From Streptomyces sp. Je 1-369 (GTDB taxonomy: Bacteria > Actinomycetota > Actinomycetes > Streptomycetales > Streptomycetaceae): a stretch of 64,000 nt of DNA. The notes under the pieces were generated by a model, which saw only the letters and a list, made by a program, of their open reading frames with translations, did not search any database and was not told the origin of the DNA. The translations under genes and the position numbers were made by a program. Positions within the stretch are counted from its first letter, which is position 1. Each line of letters starts with the position of its first letter. Location of the stretch: the NCBI RefSeq assembly GCF_026810505.1, contig NZ_CP101750.1:4059254-4123253 (forward strand). Direction: 5' to 3'. Positions 19,166 through 26,967 of this stretch are shown piece after piece.

Positions 19166-19198
19166 GTTCACCGTGGGGACGGTGCCGGTTCACTTCCT
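19166..19198. promoter_or_regulatory. PHO box 1 (PhoP binding site)
   Basis: Three contiguous 11-bp direct-repeat units: GTTCACCGTGG, GGACGGTGCCG, GTTCACTTCCT. The outer units carry the GTTCAC core of the Streptomyces PHO box. It lies 74 bp upstream of the phoR start. Confidence 0.85.
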
Positions 19199-19250
19199 CC
19201 GGCCGGTCCGGGGCGCGGGTGATCAAGGATGCGGTGACGCGTCGCCCACA

Positions 19251-19283
19251 GTTCACCTTGATGACGGTGGTCATTCATGTGGG
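19251..19283. promoter_or_regulatory. PHO box 2 (PhoP binding site)
   Basis: Three contiguous 11-bp units: GTTCACCTTGA, TGACGGTGGTC, ATTCATGTGGG. It is in the same orientation as box 1 and 84 bp before phoU, so it probably serves the phoU promoter. The third unit is the most degenerate. Confidence 0.82.
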
Positions 19284-19366
19284 GTGCCGGAAACGGACGC
19301 GTCCGGGCCGCACCGTGGGAGCGTAGGGGCCAGCCCCCTGAGACGTACCGAGAGAGGGACAGCCAC

Positions 19367-20050
19367 ATGCGGGACGCGTACCACGAGGAACTTGACTCGA
19401 TCGGCGACAGCCTGGTCGAGATGGCCCGCCTCGTCGGGTCCGCGATCGGGCGCGCCACGACGGCCATGCTCGACGCCGACCTGAAGATGGCGGAGAGCGT
19501 GATCGCCGCCGACCAGAAGGTCGACGATCTGCAGCACGACCTGGAGGCGCGTGCGATAGCCCTGCTGGCGCGCCAGCAGCCGGTCGCCACGGATCTGCGC
19601 ATCGTGGTCACCTCGCTGCGCATGAGCGCCGATCTGGAGCGCTCGGGCGACCTCGCCCAGCACGTCGCGAAGCTGGCGAGGCTCCGCTTCCCCGACTCGG
19701 CGGTGCCGCGGGACCTGCACGCCACGATCCTGGAGATGGGCCAGCTCGCGCAGCGCCTGATGGCGAAGGCGGCGGAGGTCATCATCACCAAGGACGTCGA
19801 CCTGGCGCTCCAGCTGGAGCAGGACGACGACGAGATGGACCATTTGCACCGCACGCTGTTCCAGCACCTGATGGACGACCGTTGGAAGCACGGCATCGAG
19901 ACGGCCGTGGACGTGACGCTCCTCGGCCGCTACTACGAGCGCTTCGCGGACCACGCGGTGTCGGTCGCGAAGCGGGTCGTGTACCTGGTCACGGGCGAGC
20001 ACGCGGACGAGATACAGCCGGTGGGGCAGGCGCCGGTGGAGGGGGCGTAG
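19367..20050 (+). CDS. phoU: phosphate transport system regulator PhoU
   Basis: A 227-residue all-helical protein with two PhoU three-helix repeats. Metal-binding motifs appear as SLRMSADLERSGDLAQHV in the first and RYYERFADHAVSVAKRV in the second. PhoU dampens PhoR signalling when phosphate is plentiful. ATG 19367 has GAGAGGGA upstream. It is divergent from phoRP across two PHO boxes and is followed by a 13-bp hairpin. Confidence 0.95.
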   Translation: MRDAYHEELDSIGDSLVEMARLVGSAIGRATTAMLDADLKMAESVIAADQKVDDLQHDLEARAIALLARQQPVATDLRIVVTSLRMSADLERSGDLAQHVAKLARLRFPDSAVPRDLHATILEMGQLAQRLMAKAAEVIITKDVDLALQLEQDDDEMDHLHRTLFQHLMDDRWKHGIETAVDVTLLGRYYERFADHAVSVAKRVVYLVTGEHADEIQPVGQAPVEGA

Positions 20051-20068
20051 GTCCTTTGTCGGCCGTGT

Positions 20069-20104
20069 GTGCCCCGCGCGATGTCAGGTTGTCGCGCGGG
20101 GCAC
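20069..20104. terminator. hairpin terminator after phoU
   Basis: GTGCCCCGCGCGA and TCGCGCGGGGCAC form a perfect 13-bp stem with a 10-nt loop between the convergent phoU and Cys-rich peptide genes. Confidence 0.82.
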
Positions 20105-20132
20105 GACGCTGTCCGGCCGCGGTGTCAGCGGG

Positions 20133-20258
20133 TCAACCGCAGCCGCCGCCGCACTGGCAGGAACCGCCCGACTGGCAGCCGCAGCTGCACCCCGGGCCGC
20201 ATCCGCAGGACGCCAGCGGGACTTCGGGAACGTGTATGCGCGTGGGGGACTCTGCCAT
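20133..20258 (-). CDS. 41-aa cysteine-rich (metallothionein-like) peptide
   Basis: A very small protein of 41 residues. The first 17 (MAESPTRIHVPEVPLAS) contain no cysteine; the last 24 hold eight cysteines in CGCG, CSCGC and CQCG groupings with only Gly, Ser, Gln and Pro between them. Such density of CxC pairs is typical of metal-thiolate clusters, so zinc or copper binding is a reasonable inference; a short N-terminal leader followed by a Cys/Ser/Gly core also leaves a modified peptide possible. ATG 20258 has a near-perfect GGAGGAG site with correct spacing, the strongest evidence that it is real. It is convergent with phoU and divergent from the HNH gene. Confidence 0.78.
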   Translation of the reverse strand: MAESPTRIHVPEVPLASCGCGPGCSCGCQSGGSCQCGGGCG

Positions 20259-20410
20259 GGTCTCCTCCTCGTAGGCGTACGACGTACTGCCTGTTTCCCA
20301 TTCCATGCCCACGGGGACGGGGCGCATCAACGGCGCACGCGTGCGCGGGCATGCCGGGATCTTTGCTGGAACCCGCGTGCGACACGGCGGGCACGCGCGA
20401 ACATCCCCTC

Positions 20411-21523
20411 ATGCCCAAGAAGAAACAACGAAGCAGGAAGAGCCAGAAGGCGAGTACCGGCAGACGCCCGTCCCGCCCGTCCCGCCCGTCCCGCCCGTCC
20501 CGCCCGTCCCGCCCGGCCGGGCCGGCCGGCCCGGCCGGCGAGAAGGCGATCCTGCTGTGCCACGACATGGCGGTGTACGAGAACTTCGAACGCTGCGCCC
20601 GGCGCATCTTCGAGGTCCTCCGGAACGCGGAAGACCGGATGCCCGGCAAGCCCCGTCACCTCTTCCTCAAGGTGCAGGGCCACCGCAACGACGCCGGCGG
20701 CTACGACCGCGACGCCATCGAGATCATCCGGGAGTTCGGCATGGGGTACCTGCTCCCGTACCTGACGGAGCTGACGACGCCGTTCCACAGGCTCGGGAAC
20801 CCCGACGGGCAGCGCGACGACGTGCCGGACGAACTGCGGATCGCGTACCCCGAGGACGCTGGGTCGGATGCGGGCTTCTGGTACGACGTGAATCTCCTCC
20901 CGCTGCGCCCGCGCGGGACGACGGAGAACGCGAGGAAGACGCCGCCGAAGCTCGCGGCGATAGCCGACTACCTGGGGATGGACCCGGCGTGCCTGATCTG
21001 CTGGGGCACCCCGGTCGACCGGGCGCACGCCGTGCCGACGTCGCTCGGCGGCTCGATGGACGTCCGTAACTTCGCCCTGCTCTGCCCGGACCACCACCGC
21101 CAGGCACCCGACATCGCCGACGCGGAGGCGTTCTGGGCGTGGGTGGACTACGCGGAGATCAGGGACTCGGGCAGCAAGTGGAACGGGGCGGCGCCGGAGG
21201 TCCAGGAGTGGGTGCGCGCGCACGGCGGCAGGACGGAGCCGAAGGACCGCGGGGACATGGAGTTCCTGGCCGCCGTACGGTTCGAGCTCCAGCACCTGTA
21301 CGGCTGGGCCGACGCGGACTTCGAGAACATGTCCTGGGACCTTCTCCAGGAGTACCACCAGGTCCTGGAGGCGGCGACGGGCAAACACTTCGGCGTGGAG
21401 AAGAAGGTCGCCACGCACGCGTGGGCGTACCACATCGCGAGGCGCCGCCTGGCGAAGCGCAGGGGCGAGACGGGCCCCATGCCGTCCGACCACCCGTGGA
21501 CGGGAATCTGGCCGGTCCCCTGA
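20411..21523 (+). CDS. HNH-endonuclease-like protein with (RPS)n N-terminal tail
   Basis: A 370-residue protein. The first ~45 residues are basic and repetitive: KKKQRSRKSQKASTGR, then RPS about five times and PAG repeats. A large unrecognised domain follows (AILLCHDMAVYENFERC..., KPRHLFLKVQGHRNDAGGYDRD). A zinc-finger HNH-like module is at ~195-235: CLIC, then RAHAVPTSLGGSMDVRNFALLCPDHHRQ, with the CxxC...C-x2-HH layout of HNH nucleases. The C-terminal ~120 residues look helical. It may be a nuclease acting on DNA, but no restriction or toxin partner is next to it. The repetitive tail could bind nucleic acid. The function is not established. Confidence 0.75.
   Translation: MPKKKQRSRKSQKASTGRRPSRPSRPSRPSRPSRPAGPAGPAGEKAILLCHDMAVYENFERCARRIFEVLRNAEDRMPGKPRHLFLKVQGHRNDAGGYDRDAIEIIREFGMGYLLPYLTELTTPFHRLGNPDGQRDDVPDELRIAYPEDAGSDAGFWYDVNLLPLRPRGTTENARKTPPKLAAIADYLGMDPACLICWGTPVDRAHAVPTSLGGSMDVRNFALLCPDHHRQAPDIADAEAFWAWVDYAEIRDSGSKWNGAAPEVQEWVRAHGGRTEPKDRGDMEFLAAVRFELQHLYGWADADFENMSWDLLQEYHQVLEAATGKHFGVEKKVATHAWAYHIARRRLAKRRGETGPMPSDHPWTGIWPVP
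20467..20511. repeat. 9-bp coding tandem repeat (RPS)5
   Basis: Five perfect copies of CCCGTCCCG inside the HNH-like gene, followed by GGCCGGCCC-type repeats. Perfect copies suggest recent slippage and copy-number variation in frame. Confidence 0.85.
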
Positions 21524-21712
21524 TCACCGGTCCGGCCAACGCACCGATCCAGCTTCGCCCCAGTCCGACCTGCGAATCGCTTGAGCCGCGCATCGATTCG
21601 GCCCCCAGGGAGCACATTGTTGCCAACCACAGGTAATCGGGCGGCCACGGCGCGGAGTTCTGGGTTAAACAGGAAGGCCGGGACGTCACTTCACGTGCAG
21701 GGGGCCTGGCCG

Positions 21713-21928
21713 ATGGTGCTGACGATCAACGTAGCGGTGCTCCTGGCCGTCATCCTCTTCTTCCTGCTGCGCCGCAAGGTGCAGGCCAGGAGCCGGAGCG
21801 ACCAGATGGTCACGATGGCGCTCGCGGTGGCGTTCGGAGTGGTGGTGGCCCCCACGGACTTCGGCCAGAGCATCCTGAACGCGGTGGGCCAACTCGCGGA
21901 GGGCATCACGGATTCGGGGTCGCCGTGA
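21713..21928 (+). CDS. 71-aa single-span membrane protein
   Basis: A small protein with an N-terminal hydrophobic helix (MVLTINVAVLLAVILFFLLRR), a basic stop-transfer segment KVQARSRSDQ, a second moderately hydrophobic stretch (MVTMALAVAFGVVVAPTDFG) and a polar end. ATG 21713 was selected because the hydrophobic helix starts there and GCAGGGGG is upstream; the frame continues 132 bp further upstream without typical coding composition. Function unknown. Confidence 0.6.
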   Translation: MVLTINVAVLLAVILFFLLRRKVQARSRSDQMVTMALAVAFGVVVAPTDFGQSILNAVGQLAEGITDSGSP

Positions 21929-21942
21929 GGCGCCCCGCTCCC

Positions 21943-22467
21943 CTACGGGCTCTCGCCGAGGTCCTTGACCATGACCGCGTACACCGGTGAATCGGCGAAC
22001 GGCTGCTGCTCGCCGACTCTGGCGTAACCCCATATCTCGTAGAGCGCCTGCACCTTGGGGTGCGTGACGTCGACCAGCAGCACGGCGATGTCTTCGGTGC
22101 GTTCCTCAACCAGCGCCTCGTGCAGTCGATCGGCGATCCCCCGCTTGCGCCAAGCCGGGCGCACCATCACCTCGGACACGGCGTAGGTGGAGGAGCAGTT
22201 GTCGCTCGGCTTGTAGGGGGTTGAGCGCCACCACTCCCGGCCCGGTACGAGCGGAGCGCCGTAGGCGAAGCCGGCCGGTTCATCTCCCTCGTACGCCACC
22301 ACACAGGAGAAGCCGTCCATGGCGGTCCAGTGGTCGACGAACCAGGCGAAGCGCTGGTGGAAAGGGTCATCCATCTGGTCGGCGTAGGCGTCGGTGTGGA
22401 CGTCGATGAGCATCTGCCGGAAGCCTTCGGGGAGGCTTCCGCGCTGGAAGTGCTTCAGGTCGGTCAC
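21943..22467 (-). CDS. GNAT N-acetyltransferase coupled to the XRE regulator
   Basis: A 174-residue GNAT-family protein with acetyl-CoA loop RPAWRKRGIADRLHEALVEER and the C-terminal VQALYEIWGYARVG. Start GTG 22467 overlaps the XRE regulator stop as GTGA, giving tight translational coupling, so the two proteins are likely used together. It sits at the edge of the graspetide operon, divergent from it. It could acetylate a product or be unrelated; nothing in the sequence decides. Confidence 0.8.
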   Translation of the reverse strand: MTDLKHFQRGSLPEGFRQMLIDVHTDAYADQMDDPFHQRFAWFVDHWTAMDGFSCVVAYEGDEPAGFAYGAPLVPGREWWRSTPYKPSDNCSSTYAVSEVMVRPAWRKRGIADRLHEALVEERTEDIAVLLVDVTHPKVQALYEIWGYARVGEQQPFADSPVYAVMVKDLGESP

Positions 22468-23717
22468 GCCCGGCTCCATTCGGTCCGCATGCGGTCTGCC
22501 CAGTCTCGTGCGTAGGAAGTGGAAGGGGCCATGACGAACAGGCTTCGGTGGAAGTCGCCCATGAGAGTACGCATACGGCCGGGCATCGGGTCCCCACTCA
22601 TGATCGTGAAAACGTCGTTGGCCGAGGCTGTGGCCTGTTCGGCCTCGCCCTGGTGGAGTTGCGCCAGGGCAAGCTGGGCGGTCGCGAGGGCCCGGTTGCG
22701 CCGGAACGCGGCCGGGATCCTGGCCAGGGCGTGGTGCGCCATCGCTTCGGCTTGAGGGTGGCGTCCGGTGTTGTACTGCACGACTGCGGCGAGGTGGTCG
22801 AGTTCGGCCCGTCCGTAGAAAGCCGTCCAACGTGGTCGCTCGTGTTCCGCCGCCTTCGTGAAGGTGTCCTGGGCCGATCCCAGTGAGCGCAGGCCCGCAC
22901 GGCCGTCACCCAGCGCTGCGTAGGCCAGAGCGACACGGACCCGGCCCAGCGAACCGAAGAACGGATCGCGACGCGCTGCGGAGGAGGCTTGTGCGGCCTG
23001 AGCTGCCGCGAGTGCGTCGGGCCAGTTTTGCCGCTGGTAGGCGAGCATCGAAAGGTTGACCCACACCCGCATCGCTGTAAGGGCGTCTTGCGAAAGTCCG
23101 GCGTACGTCGCCGCTTCGTTCAGGTAGCCCTGGGCCCGGTCGAGGTTGCGGGCGTCGATGCAGGACCACGCGGCGATGGTGGTGTACTCGGCAGCCAGTG
23201 CGTACAACGACCGGCGGACGCGTTCGCCGGCGTTGCGCTGCTGGAGTTCCAGGACCCTGTTGCGTCCCCGGGCGGCGGCCGTTTCCAGTTCCACGTGTCC
23301 GCCCTGGCGGTCGTCAGCGTCGACGAGGGCGCCCATACCGGCGGCGACTCGGGCCACGTCAGGCATACCGACTGTCCGGCGCTGGGCCACCATGGGTATG
23401 GCGGCAGCCGCGCTCCCGGTTGTCGAGGCGAGGAAAGAGCGACGCCGCACGCGGGCCTCCTGCGAATGCTGCATGGTGCGTGGTGCGCTGAACCCCAAAT
23501 CCTCGACGGGGCAACCGAACACGCGCTCCAGGGCTGCACACGTGCGTCCGATCGGGCGTCTGGTGACGCCATTCAGCAGATTGCGGATCGAGCGGTCGGA
23601 TACGTCACCGGGCCTGCCGGTGATCTCTGCCAGCGCAGAGTTCATCCGACCGGCCAATTCTTCCTGGGTGAGCCCGAGTTCCTCCATCCGGCGTTTGAGG
23701 ACGGCGTTCACTGCCAT
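22464..23717 (-). CDS. XRE-type regulator with TPR-like C-terminal region
   Basis: A 417-residue regulator. The N-terminal helix-turn-helix spans about residues 5-75 (KRRMEELGLTQEELAGRMN...DVSDRSIRNLLNG), followed by RRRSFLASTTGSAAAAIPM, a TAT-like stretch common at this place in this family, and an alpha-helical repeat region to the end (ALAAEYTTIAAW..., LSMLAYQRQNWPDALAAAQAAQ). The layout is typical of streptomycete XRE/TPR regulators that sit beside small peptide and antimicrobial loci. It faces the ATPase-precursor-ATP-grasp operon across 250 bp, so it is the best candidate for its regulator. Confidence 0.82.
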   Translation of the reverse strand: MAVNAVLKRRMEELGLTQEELAGRMNSALAEITGRPGDVSDRSIRNLLNGVTRRPIGRTCAALERVFGCPVEDLGFSAPRTMQHSQEARVRRRSFLASTTGSAAAAIPMVAQRRTVGMPDVARVAAGMGALVDADDRQGGHVELETAAARGRNRVLELQQRNAGERVRRSLYALAAEYTTIAAWSCIDARNLDRAQGYLNEAATYAGLSQDALTAMRVWVNLSMLAYQRQNWPDALAAAQAAQASSAARRDPFFGSLGRVRVALAYAALGDGRAGLRSLGSAQDTFTKAAEHERPRWTAFYGRAELDHLAAVVQYNTGRHPQAEAMAHHALARIPAAFRRNRALATAQLALAQLHQGEAEQATASANDVFTIMSGDPMPGRMRTLMGDFHRSLFVMAPSTSYARDWADRMRTEWSRA

Positions 23718-23967
23718 CGCCCGACCGTAACCCTGCGGTCACTCGACGAACCAGCTCCGGGGTCACGGGAGCGCAAAGTCTTCCGGCTTGTGGCGGAGCG
23801 CCCAGGCGCGACCTTTCCTGTTCGTCGTCGGCCAGGAGCCGTTCACTCGGTACAAGCCATCGAGCAGGCGGGCCGGGCCCCCTTCCTGCCTCTCGACGGC
23901 GTGGAGGAGAGCCCGCCCCGACGTATCCGTCGAAGCGTGGGCCCTCCAGCCTCGGAGGGACGACCCC

Positions 23968-24378
23968 GTGACGACAACCGACGCCGACCCAAGCACGACC
24001 GATGCTCCGGGCTTCAGCGAGACGGTGCCGTGCGAGCCGGAATCCGCACGCCGTGCACGCCTGCTTGTCTGCGCAGCTCTGGACACGTGGGACATAGGCG
24101 AGTTGGCCGAGTCAGGCGCGCTGATTGTTTCCGAGCTGATCAGTAATGCCGTCAGCCACACGCGATGTCGCGTGATTCGTGTGGTGGTTCAGCGCGAGAC
24201 GGCCGAAGTCATCCGGATCGGCGTGGCCGACAAGGGCCGGGGCACTCCCGAACCGGGTTGGCCGGACGACCGTTCCGAGGGTGGCCGTGGCCTACTCCTC
24301 GTGCAGTCGCTGAGCTGGCGGTGGGGCTACGACCTGCACCACAGGGGGAAGCTCGTCTGGGCCGAGCTGCGGCTGTAG
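23968..24378 (+). CDS. RsbW-like ATP-binding protein (putative anti-sigma factor)
   Basis: A 136-residue GHKL ATPase-fold protein of the streptomycete RsbW-like class. Motifs are the N-box ESGALIVSELISNAVSHT and the G-boxes VADKGRGTPEPG and GGRGLLLVQSLSWRWGYD, with the WGY ending seen in the family. GTG 23968 has GGAGGGA 8 nt upstream; an open frame extends to 23788 but with unrelated residues. It is the first gene of the putative graspetide operon, 51 bp before the precursor. It may act as a protein kinase/anti-sigma switch or as an accessory; its partner is not visible. Confidence 0.85.
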   Translation: MTTTDADPSTTDAPGFSETVPCEPESARRARLLVCAALDTWDIGELAESGALIVSELISNAVSHTRCRVIRVVVQRETAEVIRIGVADKGRGTPEPGWPDDRSEGGRGLLLVQSLSWRWGYDLHHRGKLVWAELRL

Positions 24379-24429
24379 ACCGCATGCCGATAGTGCGCCG
24401 GACCAAGACATCCGACAGGAGGGAAGACC

Positions 24430-24732
24430 GTGTTCAACCACATGGATCGCTTTCCCACAGGCAGTCCGCTGCCCCAGGGACAACTGACCGCAACCCCATG
24501 GGGCCTACGTCGCATCGCCCCCTACCCGCCCACAGAGGAGGCCGCCTACGCGACAGTGAAACTGGACCCGGAGACACAGACCGCCCGGTACTTCGATACC
24601 TCCGGGGCACCCACCATGGCCCCGGGCCACGGCACGTCCTCCGGCACGAACCCCGCGACCGGCACCACGGGCCAGGGCGACCGCAACAGCGACTCCCCGG
24701 ACAGCGACACAGGGAACGACACCGACCAGTGA
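24430..24732 (+). CDS. tgmA: graspetide precursor peptide
   Basis: A 100-residue precursor of the ATP-grasp-modified RiPP family. The leader contains TATPWGLRRIAPYP and KLDPETQTARYFD, the conserved segments of the actinobacterial ATP-grasp target family. The last ~42 residues (from GAPTMAPGHG) form the likely core: eight Thr, five Ser and six Asp but no Lys or Glu, so only ester (Ser/Thr to Asp) links are possible. GTG 24430 has GGAGGG with good spacing; ATG 24442 is the alternative. Its stop overlaps the GTG of the ATP-grasp gene. Ring pattern cannot be assigned from sequence. Confidence 0.88.
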   Translation: MFNHMDRFPTGSPLPQGQLTATPWGLRRIAPYPPTEEAAYATVKLDPETQTARYFDTSGAPTMAPGHGTSSGTNPATGTTGQGDRNSDSPDSDTGNDTDQ

Positions 24733-25703
24733 CTCCGGTGACGCATGACGATCGCCCGGTCCTGGTCATCACCAATCTCGACGACCCGACCGCGGACTTC
24801 GTGATCGCCGAACTGCACGGCCGGGGTGTACCGGTCGTGCGGTTCGACTCCGGCGACTTCCCCGCCACCCTGTCGTGTTCGGTCGCGATCGGCGGCACCG
24901 ACAGGTGGTGGCAGGGAAGCCTGGAGACCCCGAGCCGCCGTGCCGACGTGAGCGCCGTACGTTCTGTGTACTACCGGCGCCCCGCTGGATTCGCCTTCCC
25001 CCACCTCGACAAGCAGGACGAGCGGTTCGCTGTGGCACAGGCGCGTTACGGGCTCGGCGGCATCCTGACCTCTCTGCCTCACTGCCTGTACGTCAACCAT
25101 CCGAACCGCATCGGCGATGCCGAGTACAAGCCGGCCGGGCTCGCGGCAGCGGCGGCGTGCGGCTTCATGGTTCCGCCCACGATGATCACGAACGTTCCCG
25201 ACGACGCACGATTCTTCATCGAGGAGTGCGGCGCGGTCATCTTCAAGCCGATCGCGGTCCCGCTCTACGTGGTCGACGGCCGGGCTCAGACCGTCTCCGT
25301 GACGGAGGTGACCGCCGACCAGATCGACCATTCGGTGTCCGGCACCATGCACCTTTTCCAGAAACGGGTGGACAAGATCGCCGACATCCGGGCGACGGTG
25401 ATCGGCGGGCAGACCTTCGCGGTACGCATCGACTCCGGCCTCCTCGACTGGCGTACGGATTACGGCACGCACACGTACACGCCGCTTGCCACGCCACCCG
25501 CGGTCGAACAGTCAATGCGCGCCTATCTGCAGCACTTCGGACTCGTCTTCGGTGCGTTCGACTTCGCCCTGACCGAACGCGGGGAGTGGATCTTCATCGA
25601 GTGCAACCCTTCCGGACAGTGGGCATGGATGGAACCACCGACCGGCCTGCCCATGACTGCCGCACTCGCGGACCTCTTGGAAGGAGGACTCCGTGGCCGA
25701 TGA
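24729..25703 (+). CDS. tgmB: ATP-grasp ribosomal peptide maturase (omega-ester ligase)
   Basis: A 324-residue ATP-grasp ligase that activates Asp/Glu side chains as acyl-phosphates and joins them to Ser/Thr hydroxyls of the precursor. The pre-ATP-grasp domain begins PVLVITNLDDPTADFVIAEL; the central ATP-binding part has VIFKPIAVPLYVVDG; the C-terminal catalytic segment includes GAFDFALTERGEWIFIECNPSGQW, with metal-binding E and N in ECNPSG. The start GTG 24729 overlaps the precursor stop (GTGA); a second GTG lies 9 nt on. The methyltransferase gene overlaps its last 11 nt. Confidence 0.9.
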   Translation: MTPVTHDDRPVLVITNLDDPTADFVIAELHGRGVPVVRFDSGDFPATLSCSVAIGGTDRWWQGSLETPSRRADVSAVRSVYYRRPAGFAFPHLDKQDERFAVAQARYGLGGILTSLPHCLYVNHPNRIGDAEYKPAGLAAAAACGFMVPPTMITNVPDDARFFIEECGAVIFKPIAVPLYVVDGRAQTVSVTEVTADQIDHSVSGTMHLFQKRVDKIADIRATVIGGQTFAVRIDSGLLDWRTDYGTHTYTPLATPPAVEQSMRAYLQHFGLVFGAFDFALTERGEWIFIECNPSGQWAWMEPPTGLPMTAALADLLEGGLRGR

Positions 25704-26880
25704 GATCGACGTCGAGACGGTCGCGGCCGATCTCCGACGCAGGCTCGCCCGACAACTGGCGACGGACGGACGGCTGCACTCACCGCAGTGGCGGGCCGCG
25801 GTGGAAGCCGTGCCCCGCCATGCATTTCTCCCCCACTTCTACCGGGAGAGTGATGCCCCCGGCGTCACCACCTGGGAACCGGTCATGCCGGAGACAACCG
25901 GCAAGGCGAAGTGGCTCGGGCTCGTCTACAGCGACGAGACATGGGTGACCCAGTTCAACGGCCATGACATCGACTGGGCCGACCCGCAACCGATCAGCAA
26001 CGCGACCCCGACGTCTTCATCGACCATGCCGAGCCTCGTAGTGCGGATGCTCGAAGACTTGGGCGTGCAGGACGGCATGAAGGTGCTGGAGATCGGCACC
26101 GGAACCGGCTATTCGACAGCGCTGCTGTGCCACCGGCTCGGCAGCGGAAGCGTGACCTCGATCGAGACGGATGACGGCGTGGCCCGACGAGCCCGGCAAG
26201 CGCTCACCGGCTCCGGTCACTTCCCCGATGTGCTGGTGGGGGACGGCCGCGTAGGCCACGCCGACGGAGCCCCGTACGACCGGCTGATCGCCACGTGCGG
26301 GTTCCGTGGCATCCCGCCCTTCTGGCTGGAACAGGTCCGGCCGGGCGGTGTCATCGTCACCACCCTCCGTGGCTGGATGCGCTCTCTCGGCCTGGTCAAA
26401 CTCATCGTCACCGATGAGAGCGCGAGCGGCTGGTTCAGCGACGGCGACCCCAGCTTCATGATCGCCCGCCAACAGGACGCACCGACGAGCCTTGGCATGC
26501 TGCCCGGCCTCGACGACGGGACGGCACGTAAAGCGGCATACGGGCCAGAGATCCTGTCCCGCTCCGGGCCGGCCTTCATGGCACAGCTCGCGGCACCGGA
26601 CGCCCGGTTCTTCTCGACAGCGATCGACGGCGGCCCAGTCAGTACGTTCGTGCTGGACAGCATCACCCAGTCGTTCGCCGTCCTCGCCCCCACGGAGAGC
26701 GGTTGGCAGGTCCGCCAGGGCGGTACTCGCCGTCTGTGGGACGCGATCGAGTCGGCGGCGGCTACCTGGGAGGAGCACGGCTCACCGAGCACGGGGGCGT
26801 TCGGCGTAACGGTCTCCCGCGATCAGCAGACCGTCTGGCTCGGAAACCCAAACGGCCCGCAGTGGGCGCTGTCCTCCTGA
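25693..26880 (+). CDS. tgmC: PIMT-like methyltransferase of the ATP-grasp peptide system
   Basis: A 395-residue protein with a protein-L-isoaspartate O-methyltransferase core: SAM-binding motif I VLEIGTGTGYSTALLCHRLG near residue 120 and motif II SIETDDGVARRARQAL, followed by a long C-terminal region (RQDAPTSLGMLPG..., QTVWLGNPNGPQW) specific to the graspetide-associated subfamily. In characterised relatives the enzyme methylates an Asp of the cross-linked precursor, which then closes to an aspartimide. GTG 25693 has AAGGAGGA and overlaps tgmB. It ends the operon; a long hairpin lies just beyond. Confidence 0.88.
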   Translation: MADEIDVETVAADLRRRLARQLATDGRLHSPQWRAAVEAVPRHAFLPHFYRESDAPGVTTWEPVMPETTGKAKWLGLVYSDETWVTQFNGHDIDWADPQPISNATPTSSSTMPSLVVRMLEDLGVQDGMKVLEIGTGTGYSTALLCHRLGSGSVTSIETDDGVARRARQALTGSGHFPDVLVGDGRVGHADGAPYDRLIATCGFRGIPPFWLEQVRPGGVIVTTLRGWMRSLGLVKLIVTDESASGWFSDGDPSFMIARQQDAPTSLGMLPGLDDGTARKAAYGPEILSRSGPAFMAQLAAPDARFFSTAIDGGPVSTFVLDSITQSFAVLAPTESGWQVRQGGTRRLWDAIESAAATWEEHGSPSTGAFGVTVSRDQQTVWLGNPNGPQWALSS

Positions 26881-26913
26881 GAACGACCGTCCTACCGCGG
26901 TCCAATACAGCAA

Positions 26914-26956
26914 CAGGCCCCCCTACCCGCGGAGAACCCGCAGGTAGGGGGGCCTG
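26914..26956. terminator. bidirectional hairpin between the graspetide operon and gpmA
   Basis: CAGGCCCCCCTACC and GGTAGGGGGGCCTG pair perfectly over 14 bp around a 15-nt loop, between convergent genes. Confidence 0.85.
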
Positions 26957-26967
26957 CAGCGTCGGGG

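Noticed and set aside
20411..26880. A mobile element carrying the HNH and graspetide genes
   Set aside because: No integrase, transposase, terminal inverted repeats or tRNA-derived attachment site were seen at its borders; the segment is accessory in gene content only.
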